A DNA stretch of 64,000 bases from assembly GCF_002081825.1 (NCBI RefSeq), contig NZ_MUKU01000007.1, forward strand, positions 124,001 through 188,000. The letters run 5' to 3'. Position numbers and translations under genes: made by a program. This document shows positions 51,129 through 59,123 of this stretch, piece by piece. Numbering within the stretch: the stretch's first letter is position 1; the number at the start of each line of letters is the position of its first letter. This DNA comes from Chromobacterium haemolyticum (GTDB lineage: Bacteria; Pseudomonadota; Gammaproteobacteria; Burkholderiales; Chromobacteriaceae). The notes below the pieces were generated by a model. The model was not told the DNA's origin. It searched no databases and saw nothing but the letters and a program-made list of their open reading frames with translations.

Positions 51129-52868
51129 ATGGACGCGCCGGACGCCATCATCCTCCGCGGCCTCTGCCAGCGCTTCGGCGCGCACGAGGCGCTGGCCGGC
51201 GTCGACGCCACGATACGCCGCGGCGCGATCACCGGCCTGGCCGGGCCGGACGGCGCCGGCAAGACCACGCTGCTGCGGCTGCTGGCCGGCCTGCTGCAAG
51301 CCAGCGCCGGCGTCATCCGCATCGAGGGCCTGGACCCGATCGCCGACGGCGACGCGCTGCGCGCGCTGATCGGCTATATGCCGCAACAATTCGGTCTGTA
51401 CGAAGACCTGACGGTGCAGGAGAACCTGGAGCTGTACGCCGATCTGCGCGGCGTCGTCGGCGAACGCCGCCGACACAGCTTCGAGCGCCTGCTGGCCTTC
51501 ACCGACCTCGCCCGCTTCACCGCGCGGCCGGCCGGCAAGCTGTCCGGCGGCATGAAGCAGAAGCTGGGCCTGGCCTGCGCGTTGCTGGGCGAGCCGCGGG
51601 TCTTGCTGCTGGACGAGCCCAGCGTCGGCGTCGATCCGATTTCCCGCCGCGAATTGTGGAAGATGGTGGGCGAGCTGGCCGCGGACGGCATGACCGTGCT
51701 GTGGAGCACCTCCTATCTGGACGAAGCCGAGCGCTGCGACCAAGTGCTGCTGATGAACGCCGGACAGCTGGCTTACGCTGGCGCGCCCGGCGAGCTGGTC
51801 CGCCGCATGGAAGGCCGCAGCGTGCAATTGCGCGGCATCGCCGGCAACCGCCGCCAGACGCTGCGGCGCGCCTTGCGCCAGCCGCAAGTGCTGGACGGCG
51901 TGATCCAGGGCCAGGCGCTGCGGCTGGTGCTGCGCCAGGCCGGCCAGCCGCCTGAGCTGGCGGCGCTGCAAGCCGGACCGGACGCCCATTTCGCCGTTGT
52001 TCCGCCGCGGCTGGAGGACGCCTTCATCGAACTGCTGGGCGGCGGCCCCGGCGGTGATTCGGCGCTGGCGGAACGGATGCCGCCGGCGCAGCTGCCGGCC
52101 GGCGTGGACCCTGACGCGGTGATCCGCGCCAAACAGCTCACCCGCCGCTTCGGCGACTTCGTCGCCGCCGACAATATCGACTTCCAGGTGCGGCGCGGCG
52201 AGATCTACGGCCTGCTCGGCCCCAACGGCGCCGGCAAATCCACCACCTTCAAAATGCTGTGCGGCCTGCTGCGCCCCAGCGCCGGCGAGGCCAGCGTGAT
52301 GGGCATAGACCTGAAGCGCAGCGCCAGCCGCGCGCGCCGGCAGCTGGGCTATATGGCGCAGAAATTCGCGCTCTACGGCAACCTCAGCGTCGCCCACAAT
52401 CTGGACTTCTTCTCCGGCATCTACGGCTTGAGCGGCCAGGCGCGGCGCGACACCATCGACGAAATGGTTCGCGTGTTCGCGCTCGCGCCCTATCTGGACA
52501 TGCTCGCCGGCTCGCTGCCCCTGGGCTTCAAACAGCGGCTGGCGCTGGCCTGCGCGCTGATGCACCGCCCGCCGCTGCTGTTTCTCGACGAGCCCACCTC
52601 CGGCGTCGACCCCATCACCCGCCGCGAATTCTGGACCCACATCAACGGCCTGGTGGACAAGGGCGTCACCGTGATGGTCACCACCCACTTCATGGACGAA
52701 GCCGAATACTGCGACCGCATCGGCCTGGTCTACCGCGGCCGGCTGATCGCCAGAGGCACACCGGACCAACTCAAGCGCCAGGCCGCCGGCCCGGAAGAGG
52801 AGATCGCGATGGAGGAAGCCTTCATCCGCCTGGTGGCGGCCAACGACCGCGCCGGAGCAGGAATATGA
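51129..52868 (+). CDS. ybhF: Fused double-ATPase of an ABC exporter, YbhF-like
   Basis: 579 aa with two ABC domains in one chain. First: GPDGAGKTT, signature LSGGMKQ, LLLDEPSVGVDP. Second (from about 330): GPNGAGKST, degenerate signature LPLGFKQ, FLDEPTSGVDP. Such fusions are the YbhF type; the second domain's changed signature is normal in them. Powers export through the two permeases that follow. Begins one base after the ybhG stop. Confidence 0.9.
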   Translation: MDAPDAIILRGLCQRFGAHEALAGVDATIRRGAITGLAGPDGAGKTTLLRLLAGLLQASAGVIRIEGLDPIADGDALRALIGYMPQQFGLYEDLTVQENLELYADLRGVVGERRRHSFERLLAFTDLARFTARPAGKLSGGMKQKLGLACALLGEPRVLLLDEPSVGVDPISRRELWKMVGELAADGMTVLWSTSYLDEAERCDQVLLMNAGQLAYAGAPGELVRRMEGRSVQLRGIAGNRRQTLRRALRQPQVLDGVIQGQALRLVLRQAGQPPELAALQAGPDAHFAVVPPRLEDAFIELLGGGPGGDSALAERMPPAQLPAGVDPDAVIRAKQLTRRFGDFVAADNIDFQVRRGEIYGLLGPNGAGKSTTFKMLCGLLRPSAGEASVMGIDLKRSASRARRQLGYMAQKFALYGNLSVAHNLDFFSGIYGLSGQARRDTIDEMVRVFALAPYLDMLAGSLPLGFKQRLALACALMHRPPLLFLDEPTSGVDPITRREFWTHINGLVDKGVTVMVTTHFMDEAEYCDRIGLVYRGRLIARGTPDQLKRQAAGPEEEIAMEEAFIRLVAANDRAGAGI

Positions 52869-53998
52869 GCGCCGCCGTCAAGCCCGCCCGCCTGCTGGCG
52901 CTGTGCCGCAAGGAGGCCATGCAGATCGTGCGCGACCCCAGCAGCATTTTGATCGCCTTCGTGCTGCCGGTGCTGCTGCTGTTCATCTTCGGCTACGGCA
53001 TCAATCTGGACGCCAACAAGGTGCGCATCGGCGTGGTGCTGGAGGACAGCGGCGCCGAGGCCCACCGCTTCGCCGCCGCGCTGGCCGGCTCGCCCTATCT
53101 GGAGGTCCGCCCCGGCCATGACCGCGCCGACATGCGCGCGCGGCTGGCCGCCGGCGAAGTGCGCGGCATGGTGGTGATTCCCGCCGATTTTTCCGCCAAG
53201 ACCGCGCAGGGGCGCGGCGCGGCCGCGGCGCAGCTGCTGACCGACGGCGCCGAGCCCAATACCGCCAACTTCCTGGCCAGCTATCTGCAAGGGGCCTGGC
53301 AAGTCTGGCTGACCCAGCGCGCGCAGGACCGCGGCCAGCCGCCGCCGGCCCAGCTGCAACTGGAGCCGCGCTACTGGTTCAACCCCGACACCGTCAGCCG
53401 CAACTACCTGGTGCCCGGCTCGATCTCGGTGATCATGACCATCATCGGTGCGCTGCTGACCTCGCTGGTGGTGGCGCGAGAATGGGAGCGCGGCACCATG
53501 GAGGCGCTGCTGTCCACCCCGGTGACCCGCGCCGAACTGCTCTTGTCCAAAATTCTGCCCTACTACCTGCTGGGCATGGCCGCGATGCTGGTCTGCGTGT
53601 TGGCGGCCACCTTGCTGATGGGGGTGCCGCTGCGCGGCTCCTGGTGGCTGCTGTTCGTCGTCAGCAGCCTCTTCCTCGGCAGCGCGCTCGGCCTGGGCCT
53701 GCTGCTCTCCACCGTCACCCGCAACCAGTTCGTCGCCGCCCAGGGCGCACTCACCGCCGCCTTCCTGCCGGCCACCATGCTGTCCGGCTTCGTGTTCGAG
53801 ATCAACAGCATGCCGCCGCCGGTGCAAGCCGCCACCTATCTGGTGCCGGCGCGCTACTTCGTCAGCGCGCTGCAAACCCTGTTCCAGGCCGGCGACATCT
53901 GGCCGGTGCTGCTGCTCAACACCGGCTGGCTGCTGCTGTCCGCGGGCTTCTGGCTGGGGCTGACCGCGCTTAAATTCCGCCGTCGGCTGGACGGTTAG
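52865..53998 (+). CDS. ybhS: ABC-2 permease, YbhS-like
   Basis: 377-aa ABC-2-type membrane protein: N-terminal helix (ILIAFVLPVLLLFIFGYGINL), a large periplasmic loop (about 60-180) and five C-terminal helices (ISVIMTIIGALLTSLVVARE, EWERGTMEALLSTPV). Overlaps ybhF by 4 bases. Forms a heterodimer with the next permease. Confidence 0.88.
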   Translation: MSAAVKPARLLALCRKEAMQIVRDPSSILIAFVLPVLLLFIFGYGINLDANKVRIGVVLEDSGAEAHRFAAALAGSPYLEVRPGHDRADMRARLAAGEVRGMVVIPADFSAKTAQGRGAAAAQLLTDGAEPNTANFLASYLQGAWQVWLTQRAQDRGQPPPAQLQLEPRYWFNPDTVSRNYLVPGSISVIMTIIGALLTSLVVAREWERGTMEALLSTPVTRAELLLSKILPYYLLGMAAMLVCVLAATLLMGVPLRGSWWLLFVVSSLFLGSALGLGLLLSTVTRNQFVAAQGALTAAFLPATMLSGFVFEINSMPPPVQAATYLVPARYFVSALQTLFQAGDIWPVLLLNTGWLLLSAGFWLGLTALKFRRRLDG

Positions 53999-54009
53999 AA
54001 AGGGCTCTC

Positions 54010-55110
54010 ATGTGGCGCGCGCTGCTGACCCTGATCCATAAAGAACTGCGGGCCCTGCTGTCCAGCCCGCAAAGCCGCCGGCTGCTCATCATGCCGGTGC
54101 TGCTGCAACTGCTGCTGTTTCCCTTCGCCGCCACGCTGGAAGTCAAGAACAGCACGCTGGCCATCTACAACCAGGACGGCGGCGCGGCGTCCGTCGAACT
54201 GTCCCAGCGCCTGGCCGCGGCCCAGGCCTTTCCGCATCTGCTCAACATCCATAGCGAAGCCCGGCTGCGCGAGGTCATCGACCGTCAGCAAGCGCTGCTG
54301 GCCATCCGCATTCCGCCGGATTTCTCGCGCCGGCTGGCCCAGGGCGAAACGCCGCGGCTGCAGGCCGTCATCGACGGCCGCCGCTCCAACAGCGCGCAGA
54401 TCGCCTTCGGCTACGCCCAGCAAATCGTCGCCCAATACGCGCGCGAACTCAGCCCCGCGCCGCCGCCGGCCCAGTTGCTGGTCCGCCATCTATACAACCC
54501 CAACCTGGAATACCGCTGGTTCGTGCTGCCCAGCCTGGTGGCCATCATCACCACTATCGGCTGTCTGATGGTCACCGCGCTGTCATTGGCGCGCGAACGC
54601 GAGGAAGGCACGTTCGACCAATTGCTGGTCACCCCGTTAACCCCCGGCTACATCATGGCCGGCAAGGCCGTGCCCGGCATGCTGGTGGCCGCGCTGCAAG
54701 GCAGCGTCATCTCCGCCGCCGCGGTGTGGCTCTACCACGTGCCCTTCGGCGGCGGCATCACCCTGCTCTACCTCTCCATGCTGTGTTACGGTCTGGCTCT
54801 GTCCGGCTGCGGCTTGCTGATTTCCTCGGTGTGCGCCAACCAGCAGCAGGCCTTTCTCGGCGTGTTCGGCTTCATGGCCCCGGCGGTCATCCTCTCCGGC
54901 TATATGGCCCCGGTGGAAAACATGCCCTGGCCGCTGCGCGCGCTCAGCGCCGCGGACCCGCTCAGCCATTTCATCATCGTGATCAAGGGCCTGTTTCTCA
55001 AAGGCTACGGCGCGGCCGAGGCCTGGCCGCACTTGTGGCCGCTGCTGCTGATCGCCGCCGCCACCCTTGGCCTGGCCTACCTGATCTTCCGTCACCGGAG
55101 CGGACAATGA
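54010..55110 (+). CDS. ybhR: ABC-2 permease, YbhR-like
   Basis: 366 aa, same layout as the previous gene: first helix, extracytoplasmic loop, five C-terminal helices, with the ABC-2 motif REREEGTFDQLLVTPLTPGY. Paralogous to the YbhS-like protein. Overlaps the outer-membrane factor gene (ATGA). Confidence 0.88.
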   Translation: MWRALLTLIHKELRALLSSPQSRRLLIMPVLLQLLLFPFAATLEVKNSTLAIYNQDGGAASVELSQRLAAAQAFPHLLNIHSEARLREVIDRQQALLAIRIPPDFSRRLAQGETPRLQAVIDGRRSNSAQIAFGYAQQIVAQYARELSPAPPPAQLLVRHLYNPNLEYRWFVLPSLVAIITTIGCLMVTALSLAREREEGTFDQLLVTPLTPGYIMAGKAVPGMLVAALQGSVISAAAVWLYHVPFGGGITLLYLSMLCYGLALSGCGLLISSVCANQQQAFLGVFGFMAPAVILSGYMAPVENMPWPLRALSAADPLSHFIIVIKGLFLKGYGAAEAWPHLWPLLLIAAATLGLAYLIFRHRSGQ

Positions 55111-56537
55111 ATCCATCTCGCCTCGCCATCTGCGTCTTGCTAGCCCTGCTCGCCGGCTGCGCCGTCGGCCCCGACTACCGGCCGCCGACGCCGGCGCAAC
55201 TGCTGCCCGCCGCCAGCGCGGAAACCGAGCCGGAAGCCGCCGGCTGGTGGCAGGCCTTCCAGGACCCGGCGCTGAATCGGCTGGTTGGCGCCGCGCTGCG
55301 CCGCAGCCCGGACCTGGCCAGCGCCGACGCCAACATCCGCCAGGCGCGCGCCGCGCTGGAGATCAACACCGGCGCGCAATGGCCGCAACTCAACGCCGGC
55401 GGCCGCGTCAGCCGCGACCAACTAAGCCGCCGCGGCGAAGCGCTGGCCAACATCCCCTTCGCCAATCCACAGACTCTATTCACCGACTACCGCGCCGGCT
55501 TCGACGCCAGTTGGGAAATCGATCTGTTCGGCCACACCGCCCGCGGCGTGGAAGCCGGCCGCGCCCGGCTGGACGCCAGCCGCGAGCAAGCCGCCGACGC
55601 CGCCTTGCGCGTGGCCGCCGAAACCGCGCGGCTGGCGCTGGACTACCGCTACTGGGGCTTGCGCGCCGACAACGCCGCCGCCCAGGCCCGCTGGCGCGCG
55701 GAACTGGCGCGGCTGAACCAGCTGCAATTTCAGGCCGGCCTGGCCGGCGCCGGCGAAGTGGACCAGGCCGAGGCCGAACGGCTGCGCGCCGACGCCCAGC
55801 TGCAACCGCTGCTCGCCGCCCGCCAGGCCACGCTCGCCGCGCTGGGCCCGCTGACCTCGCTGCCGACGGAACAACTACGCGCGCTCCTGGACGCCGCCGT
55901 GCCGAATCCACGGCTGCCCGCCGCGCCCGCCGCCGCCCTGCCTTCGGAACTGCTGCTGCGCCGGCCGGACCTGCGCGCCGCGGAACGGCAACTGGCCGCC
56001 GCCAGCGCCGACATCGGCGTGGCCGCGGCCGAGCAATACCCGCGTTTCAGTCTGCTGGCCAGCGGCGGCTGGGACAGCGTCCGTCCCGGCGACTTCGCCG
56101 CCCAGGCCAGCCGCTACTGGAGCCTGGGCCCGCAACTGAGCTTGCCTCTATTCGCCGGCGGCCGGCTGCAAGCCCAAGTCCGGGCGCGCGAAGCCGGCTA
56201 CGACGCCGCGCTGGCGCAATACCGCAAAGCGGTGCTCCAAGCGCTGGCCGATGTGGAAACCGCGCTCCTGCGCAGCCAGGCCGGCCGCGTCCAAGACGCC
56301 CGGCTGGCCGAGGGCGAAACCGCGTTGCAACGCCAGCTCGGCTTCGCCCGACAGCGCGTCGCCGTCGGCGAGGCCGCGCAAAGCCACGTGCTGGAAGCAC
56401 AATTGCAACTCTCCACGCTGCGCGAACAGCGGCTGGCAGCGCGGCAAGCGCTGTCCGCCGACCTGATCGCGCTCTACAAAGCGCTGGGTGGCGACATGCC
56501 GCTCAGCACTCCGCCATCCAGCGCGCCGCCACCTTAA
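55107..56537 (+). CDS. NodT-family outer-membrane efflux lipoprotein
   Basis: 476-aa TolC/OprM-type channel. Lipobox LLAGC (Cys about 18) followed by AVGPDYRPP, the usual NodT opening; two tandem outer-membrane efflux repeats (about 60-250 and 270-465). E. coli ybhGFSR has no such gene and relies on TolC; here a dedicated channel completes the tripartite pump. Confidence 0.9.
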   Translation: MNPSRLAICVLLALLAGCAVGPDYRPPTPAQLLPAASAETEPEAAGWWQAFQDPALNRLVGAALRRSPDLASADANIRQARAALEINTGAQWPQLNAGGRVSRDQLSRRGEALANIPFANPQTLFTDYRAGFDASWEIDLFGHTARGVEAGRARLDASREQAADAALRVAAETARLALDYRYWGLRADNAAAQARWRAELARLNQLQFQAGLAGAGEVDQAEAERLRADAQLQPLLAARQATLAALGPLTSLPTEQLRALLDAAVPNPRLPAAPAAALPSELLLRRPDLRAAERQLAAASADIGVAAAEQYPRFSLLASGGWDSVRPGDFAAQASRYWSLGPQLSLPLFAGGRLQAQVRAREAGYDAALAQYRKAVLQALADVETALLRSQAGRVQDARLAEGETALQRQLGFARQRVAVGEAAQSHVLEAQLQLSTLREQRLAARQALSADLIALYKALGGDMPLSTPPSSAPPP

Positions 56538-56623
56538 GCCGGCTCCCGCGCCACATTTAAGCTGCGCTTAAGTTTACGGTGTTCCAATCGTCTCAATCCC
56601 CTATCGCAAGAAAGGACATGGCG

Positions 56624-57907
56624 ATGAACCGTAGACTTCCCCTGCTCAGCCTGCTGCTGCTCGTTAGCGGCGCCTTGTACACCGCCGCCAGCCTGTGGCA
56701 AAACGGCCTGCCCGCCAGCTACTGGCAATGGCGGCGCGAACTGGTCATGCTCAGCGGCGTGCAATTGATGGCGGTGATGAGCGCCGCCATGCTGCTGGCC
56801 ACGCGCCCGCGTTGGCTGGAGCCGCTGCTGGGCGGCCTGGACCGCCTGTACGCGCTGCACAAGCAGTTGGGCATCGCCGCCGGCCTGCTGCTGGCCGCTC
56901 ACTGGCTGATCAAGCTGTCACCCAAGCTGATGCTGGCGCTGGCCTGGGTCGCTCCTCGCATCAAGAGCGGAGGCGGCGGCAAAGACCCGCTGGTCTCGCT
57001 AGCCAAGGACGTGGGCGAATGGGCCGCCTGGGCGGTGCTGGCCATGGTGATCCTGGCGCTGCTGCGCGCTGTGCCCTACCGCTTCTGGCGCAAGGTGCAC
57101 AAGTTGTTCGCCCCGCTCTACCTGATGGGCGCCTTCCACGGCCTGATCCTGATGCCGGCCGAGATGTGGACACAACCGGTGGGCTGGCTGCTGGCCGCGC
57201 TGATGTTGATCGGCTCCGGTTGCGCGCTCTATTCGCTGGCCGGCCGCATCGGCAAGCAAGGGCAATACGCCGGCCGGGTGGACCGCATCGAAGCGTTGCC
57301 GGCCGGACAGCTGGAAGTGATCTGCCAAATGGACTGCTGGCCCGGCCACCGCGCCGGACAATTCGCCCTGGTCAACTTCGCCGCCGCCGAAGGCGCCCAC
57401 CCCTTCACCATCGCCAGCGCCGACCACGGCGACGGCCGGCTACGCTTCATCATCAAGGCGCTGGGCGATTACACCCGCCGCCTGCCGGACGAACTCGAAA
57501 TCGGCCAGGCCGTCACCGTGGAAGGCCCTTATGGCTGTTTCCAGCCGCGCGGCGGCGCGCGTCAGGCCTGGGTGGCCGGCGGCATCGGCGTCACGCCATT
57601 CCTGGCCTGGCTGCAAAGCCGGGAACTGGCGGAGAAGAAACTGGACGTGGATTTCTACTACTGCGCGCGCAATCGCGATGAAGCGGCGCGGCTGGAAGAA
57701 GTGCAACAAGCCTGTCGTCAACACGGCGTGCGGCTGCATCTGATCGAAAGCGAAGCCGGCGCGCTATTGAACGCCGACATGCTACCGGAAGTGGACGAGG
57801 TCTGGTTCTGCGGCCCGCAGGGCCTGGGCAAAGCGCTGCAGCGCGGCCTGAGCCAGCGTGGCGTGCAGGCGCCGGCTTTCCACAACGAGGCGTTCTCAAT
57901 GCGCTGA
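56624..57907 (+). CDS. Ferric-reductase-like transmembrane flavoprotein
   Basis: 427 aa. N-terminal six-helix heme-binding domain (His in LHKQLG and AHWLIKL, KVHKLFA and FHGLILM as likely heme ligands) followed by an FNR-like module with FAD site HPFTIASADH and NAD site VAGGIGVTPFLAWLQ, CGPQGLGKA. Transfers electrons from NAD(P)H across the membrane; in an iron locus it could reduce ferric siderophores. ATG 56624 follows AAAGGA at suitable spacing; 56618 is also in frame. Confidence 0.82.
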   Translation: MNRRLPLLSLLLLVSGALYTAASLWQNGLPASYWQWRRELVMLSGVQLMAVMSAAMLLATRPRWLEPLLGGLDRLYALHKQLGIAAGLLLAAHWLIKLSPKLMLALAWVAPRIKSGGGGKDPLVSLAKDVGEWAAWAVLAMVILALLRAVPYRFWRKVHKLFAPLYLMGAFHGLILMPAEMWTQPVGWLLAALMLIGSGCALYSLAGRIGKQGQYAGRVDRIEALPAGQLEVICQMDCWPGHRAGQFALVNFAAAEGAHPFTIASADHGDGRLRFIIKALGDYTRRLPDELEIGQAVTVEGPYGCFQPRGGARQAWVAGGIGVTPFLAWLQSRELAEKKLDVDFYYCARNRDEAARLEEVQQACRQHGVRLHLIESEAGALLNADMLPEVDEVWFCGPQGLGKALQRGLSQRGVQAPAFHNEAFSMR

Positions 57908-57912
57908 CGCAA

Positions 57913-57944
57913 GACGGGCGCTCCAACCTGCCGGAACGCCCGTC
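57913..57944. terminator. Hairpin between convergent genes
   Basis: GACGGGCG pairs with CGCCCGTC around a 16-base loop, six bases after the reductase stop and before the convergent DUF411 gene. No T-run, so only a possible terminator. Confidence 0.4.
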
Positions 57945-57974
57945 CCCAGGCTGCTCAAACTAGGTCAAGACTAC

Positions 57975-58409
57975 TTAACGCGTGGCGTAGACGCTGCGCC
58001 TCCCCTGCTCATCAAAACTCAACACCTGATAAGGCTGCTTGCTCGGCCCTTCCATCCCAGGGCTGCCCATGGGCATGCCCGGCACCGCCAGTCCCACGAT
58101 CTTGGGTTTGTCCTTCAGCACCTTCTTCACCAAATCCGCCGGCACATGGCCCTCGAACACATAACCGCCGATCTCGGCGGTATGGCAGGACCGCAGATCG
58201 GCCGGCACTTTCAGCCGGCTCTTAACGGCGGACATATCGGCCTCGTTGCGGCTTTGCATCGCCACGCCGTTCTTCTGCATATGCTCGGCCCAGGCGGTGC
58301 AGCAACCGCAATACGGATCCTTGTGCATCACGCCGTCAGCGGCGGCGGCAAGCGGAGAAATCAGAGAAACGGCCAGCGCGGCGGCGGCCCAGTACAGAGG
58401 TTTAGTCAT
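57975..58409 (-). CDS. DUF411 exported metal-binding-like protein
   Basis: 144 aa with signal peptide (PLYWAAAALAVSLISPLAAAA). Family DUF411: YCGCCTAWAEHMQKNG with CxCC, SCHTAEIGGYVFEGHVPA, and GLAVPGMPMGSPGM with a Met-rich loop. Cys, His and Met suit copper or another soft metal; members often occur in copper-resistance regions. ATG 58409 precedes the signal peptide; the frame is open to 58490. Confidence 0.85.
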   Translation of the reverse strand: MTKPLYWAAAALAVSLISPLAAAADGVMHKDPYCGCCTAWAEHMQKNGVAMQSRNEADMSAVKSRLKVPADLRSCHTAEIGGYVFEGHVPADLVKKVLKDKPKIVGLAVPGMPMGSPGMEGPSKQPYQVLSFDEQGRRSVYATR

Positions 58410-58482
58410 GACAATAATTCCAATGCTGTTTGAATGAAAAAGCACACCAACCCGCAAACACGCGGTTGGCGCAAAAAACGGC

Positions 58483-58797
58483 TCATTCAACAGATTGGGG
58501 AGGCCGCTCCGGCGGCGCGGGGATGAAGCCGGACCACACTATTTCAGTCTTGGCCTGCAACACCGGGCGGATCGCTTGCAAGGGCAGGCTGGGCGCCGCC
58601 GGCCATGGAACGGCCAGCAACTGGCAGCAGGCTGCCGCTTGAGCGGCGCTGGCCGGCTGAGTATGGCAGGCCGCGCCGTCGTCGGCCATCCAGACGCAGG
58701 GCGCGCTGGCCGCCACGCGTCCGCCCATGCTCCAACCCGCCTGCGGCAAGAGCAGCAGACACGTTAGCAACAGTAGCAAGGACAGACGAGTAGGCAT
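58483..58797 (-). CDS. Small Cys-rich exported protein, unknown function
   Basis: 104 aa from ATG 58797: signal peptide (RLSLLLLLTCLLLLPQAGWS), then APCVWMADDGAACHT and AACCQLLAVPWP with four cysteines. The C-terminal half is Pro/Ala-rich. I do not recognise a family; the cysteines and position between a DUF411 gene and a TonB receptor suggest metal handling or disulfide-stabilised secretion. It could be a non-functional frame, but the signal peptide argues for a real gene. Confidence 0.5.
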   Translation of the reverse strand: MPTRLSLLLLLTCLLLLPQAGWSMGGRVAASAPCVWMADDGAACHTQPASAAQAAACCQLLAVPWPAAPSLPLQAIRPVLQAKTEIVWSGFIPAPPERPPQSVE

Positions 58798-59123
58798 CGA
58801 TTCAGGTAGAGTGCTTAGTCCGGAACAGGCTTGAGACTGACGGATAGCGCCTTGGTTCCCAAGCCATTTCACCATTTCTCCCACCCCGCGCAAAGTTTGA
58901 GCCAGGTCATATCCGCGTCAGATTTGTGGCGAACCAGTACAATCACACCCTTAATCAATAACGATTCGCATTTGCGTTCGCATTAATTCGGTGGGATACT
59001 TATGGTCCCATTTGACATTCCTTGCGCAAACTAAACGCCAACGGCATGCACGCAGCGCCGGCCATGCCGAGACGCGGATCAAATGGGCTTCGTTCATGTG
59101 ATGAATTCCAGGTATCCACGATA
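58798..59123. other. Intergenic region upstream of the TonB receptor
   Basis: 326 bases between divergent genes. It holds the Fur-box-like site at 58957-58975 and presumably the receptor promoter. An in-frame extension of the receptor to 59022 lacks a signal peptide and is not taken as coding. Confidence 0.6.
58957..58975. promoter_or_regulatory. Fur-box-like site upstream of the TonB receptor
   Basis: AATAACGATTCGCATTTGC matches the 19-base Fur consensus at 12 of 19 positions and reads as A/T-rich hexamers of the NAT-A-AT kind; it continues into a second partial repeat (GTTCGCATTAAT). About 150 bases before the receptor start. Confidence 0.7.
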
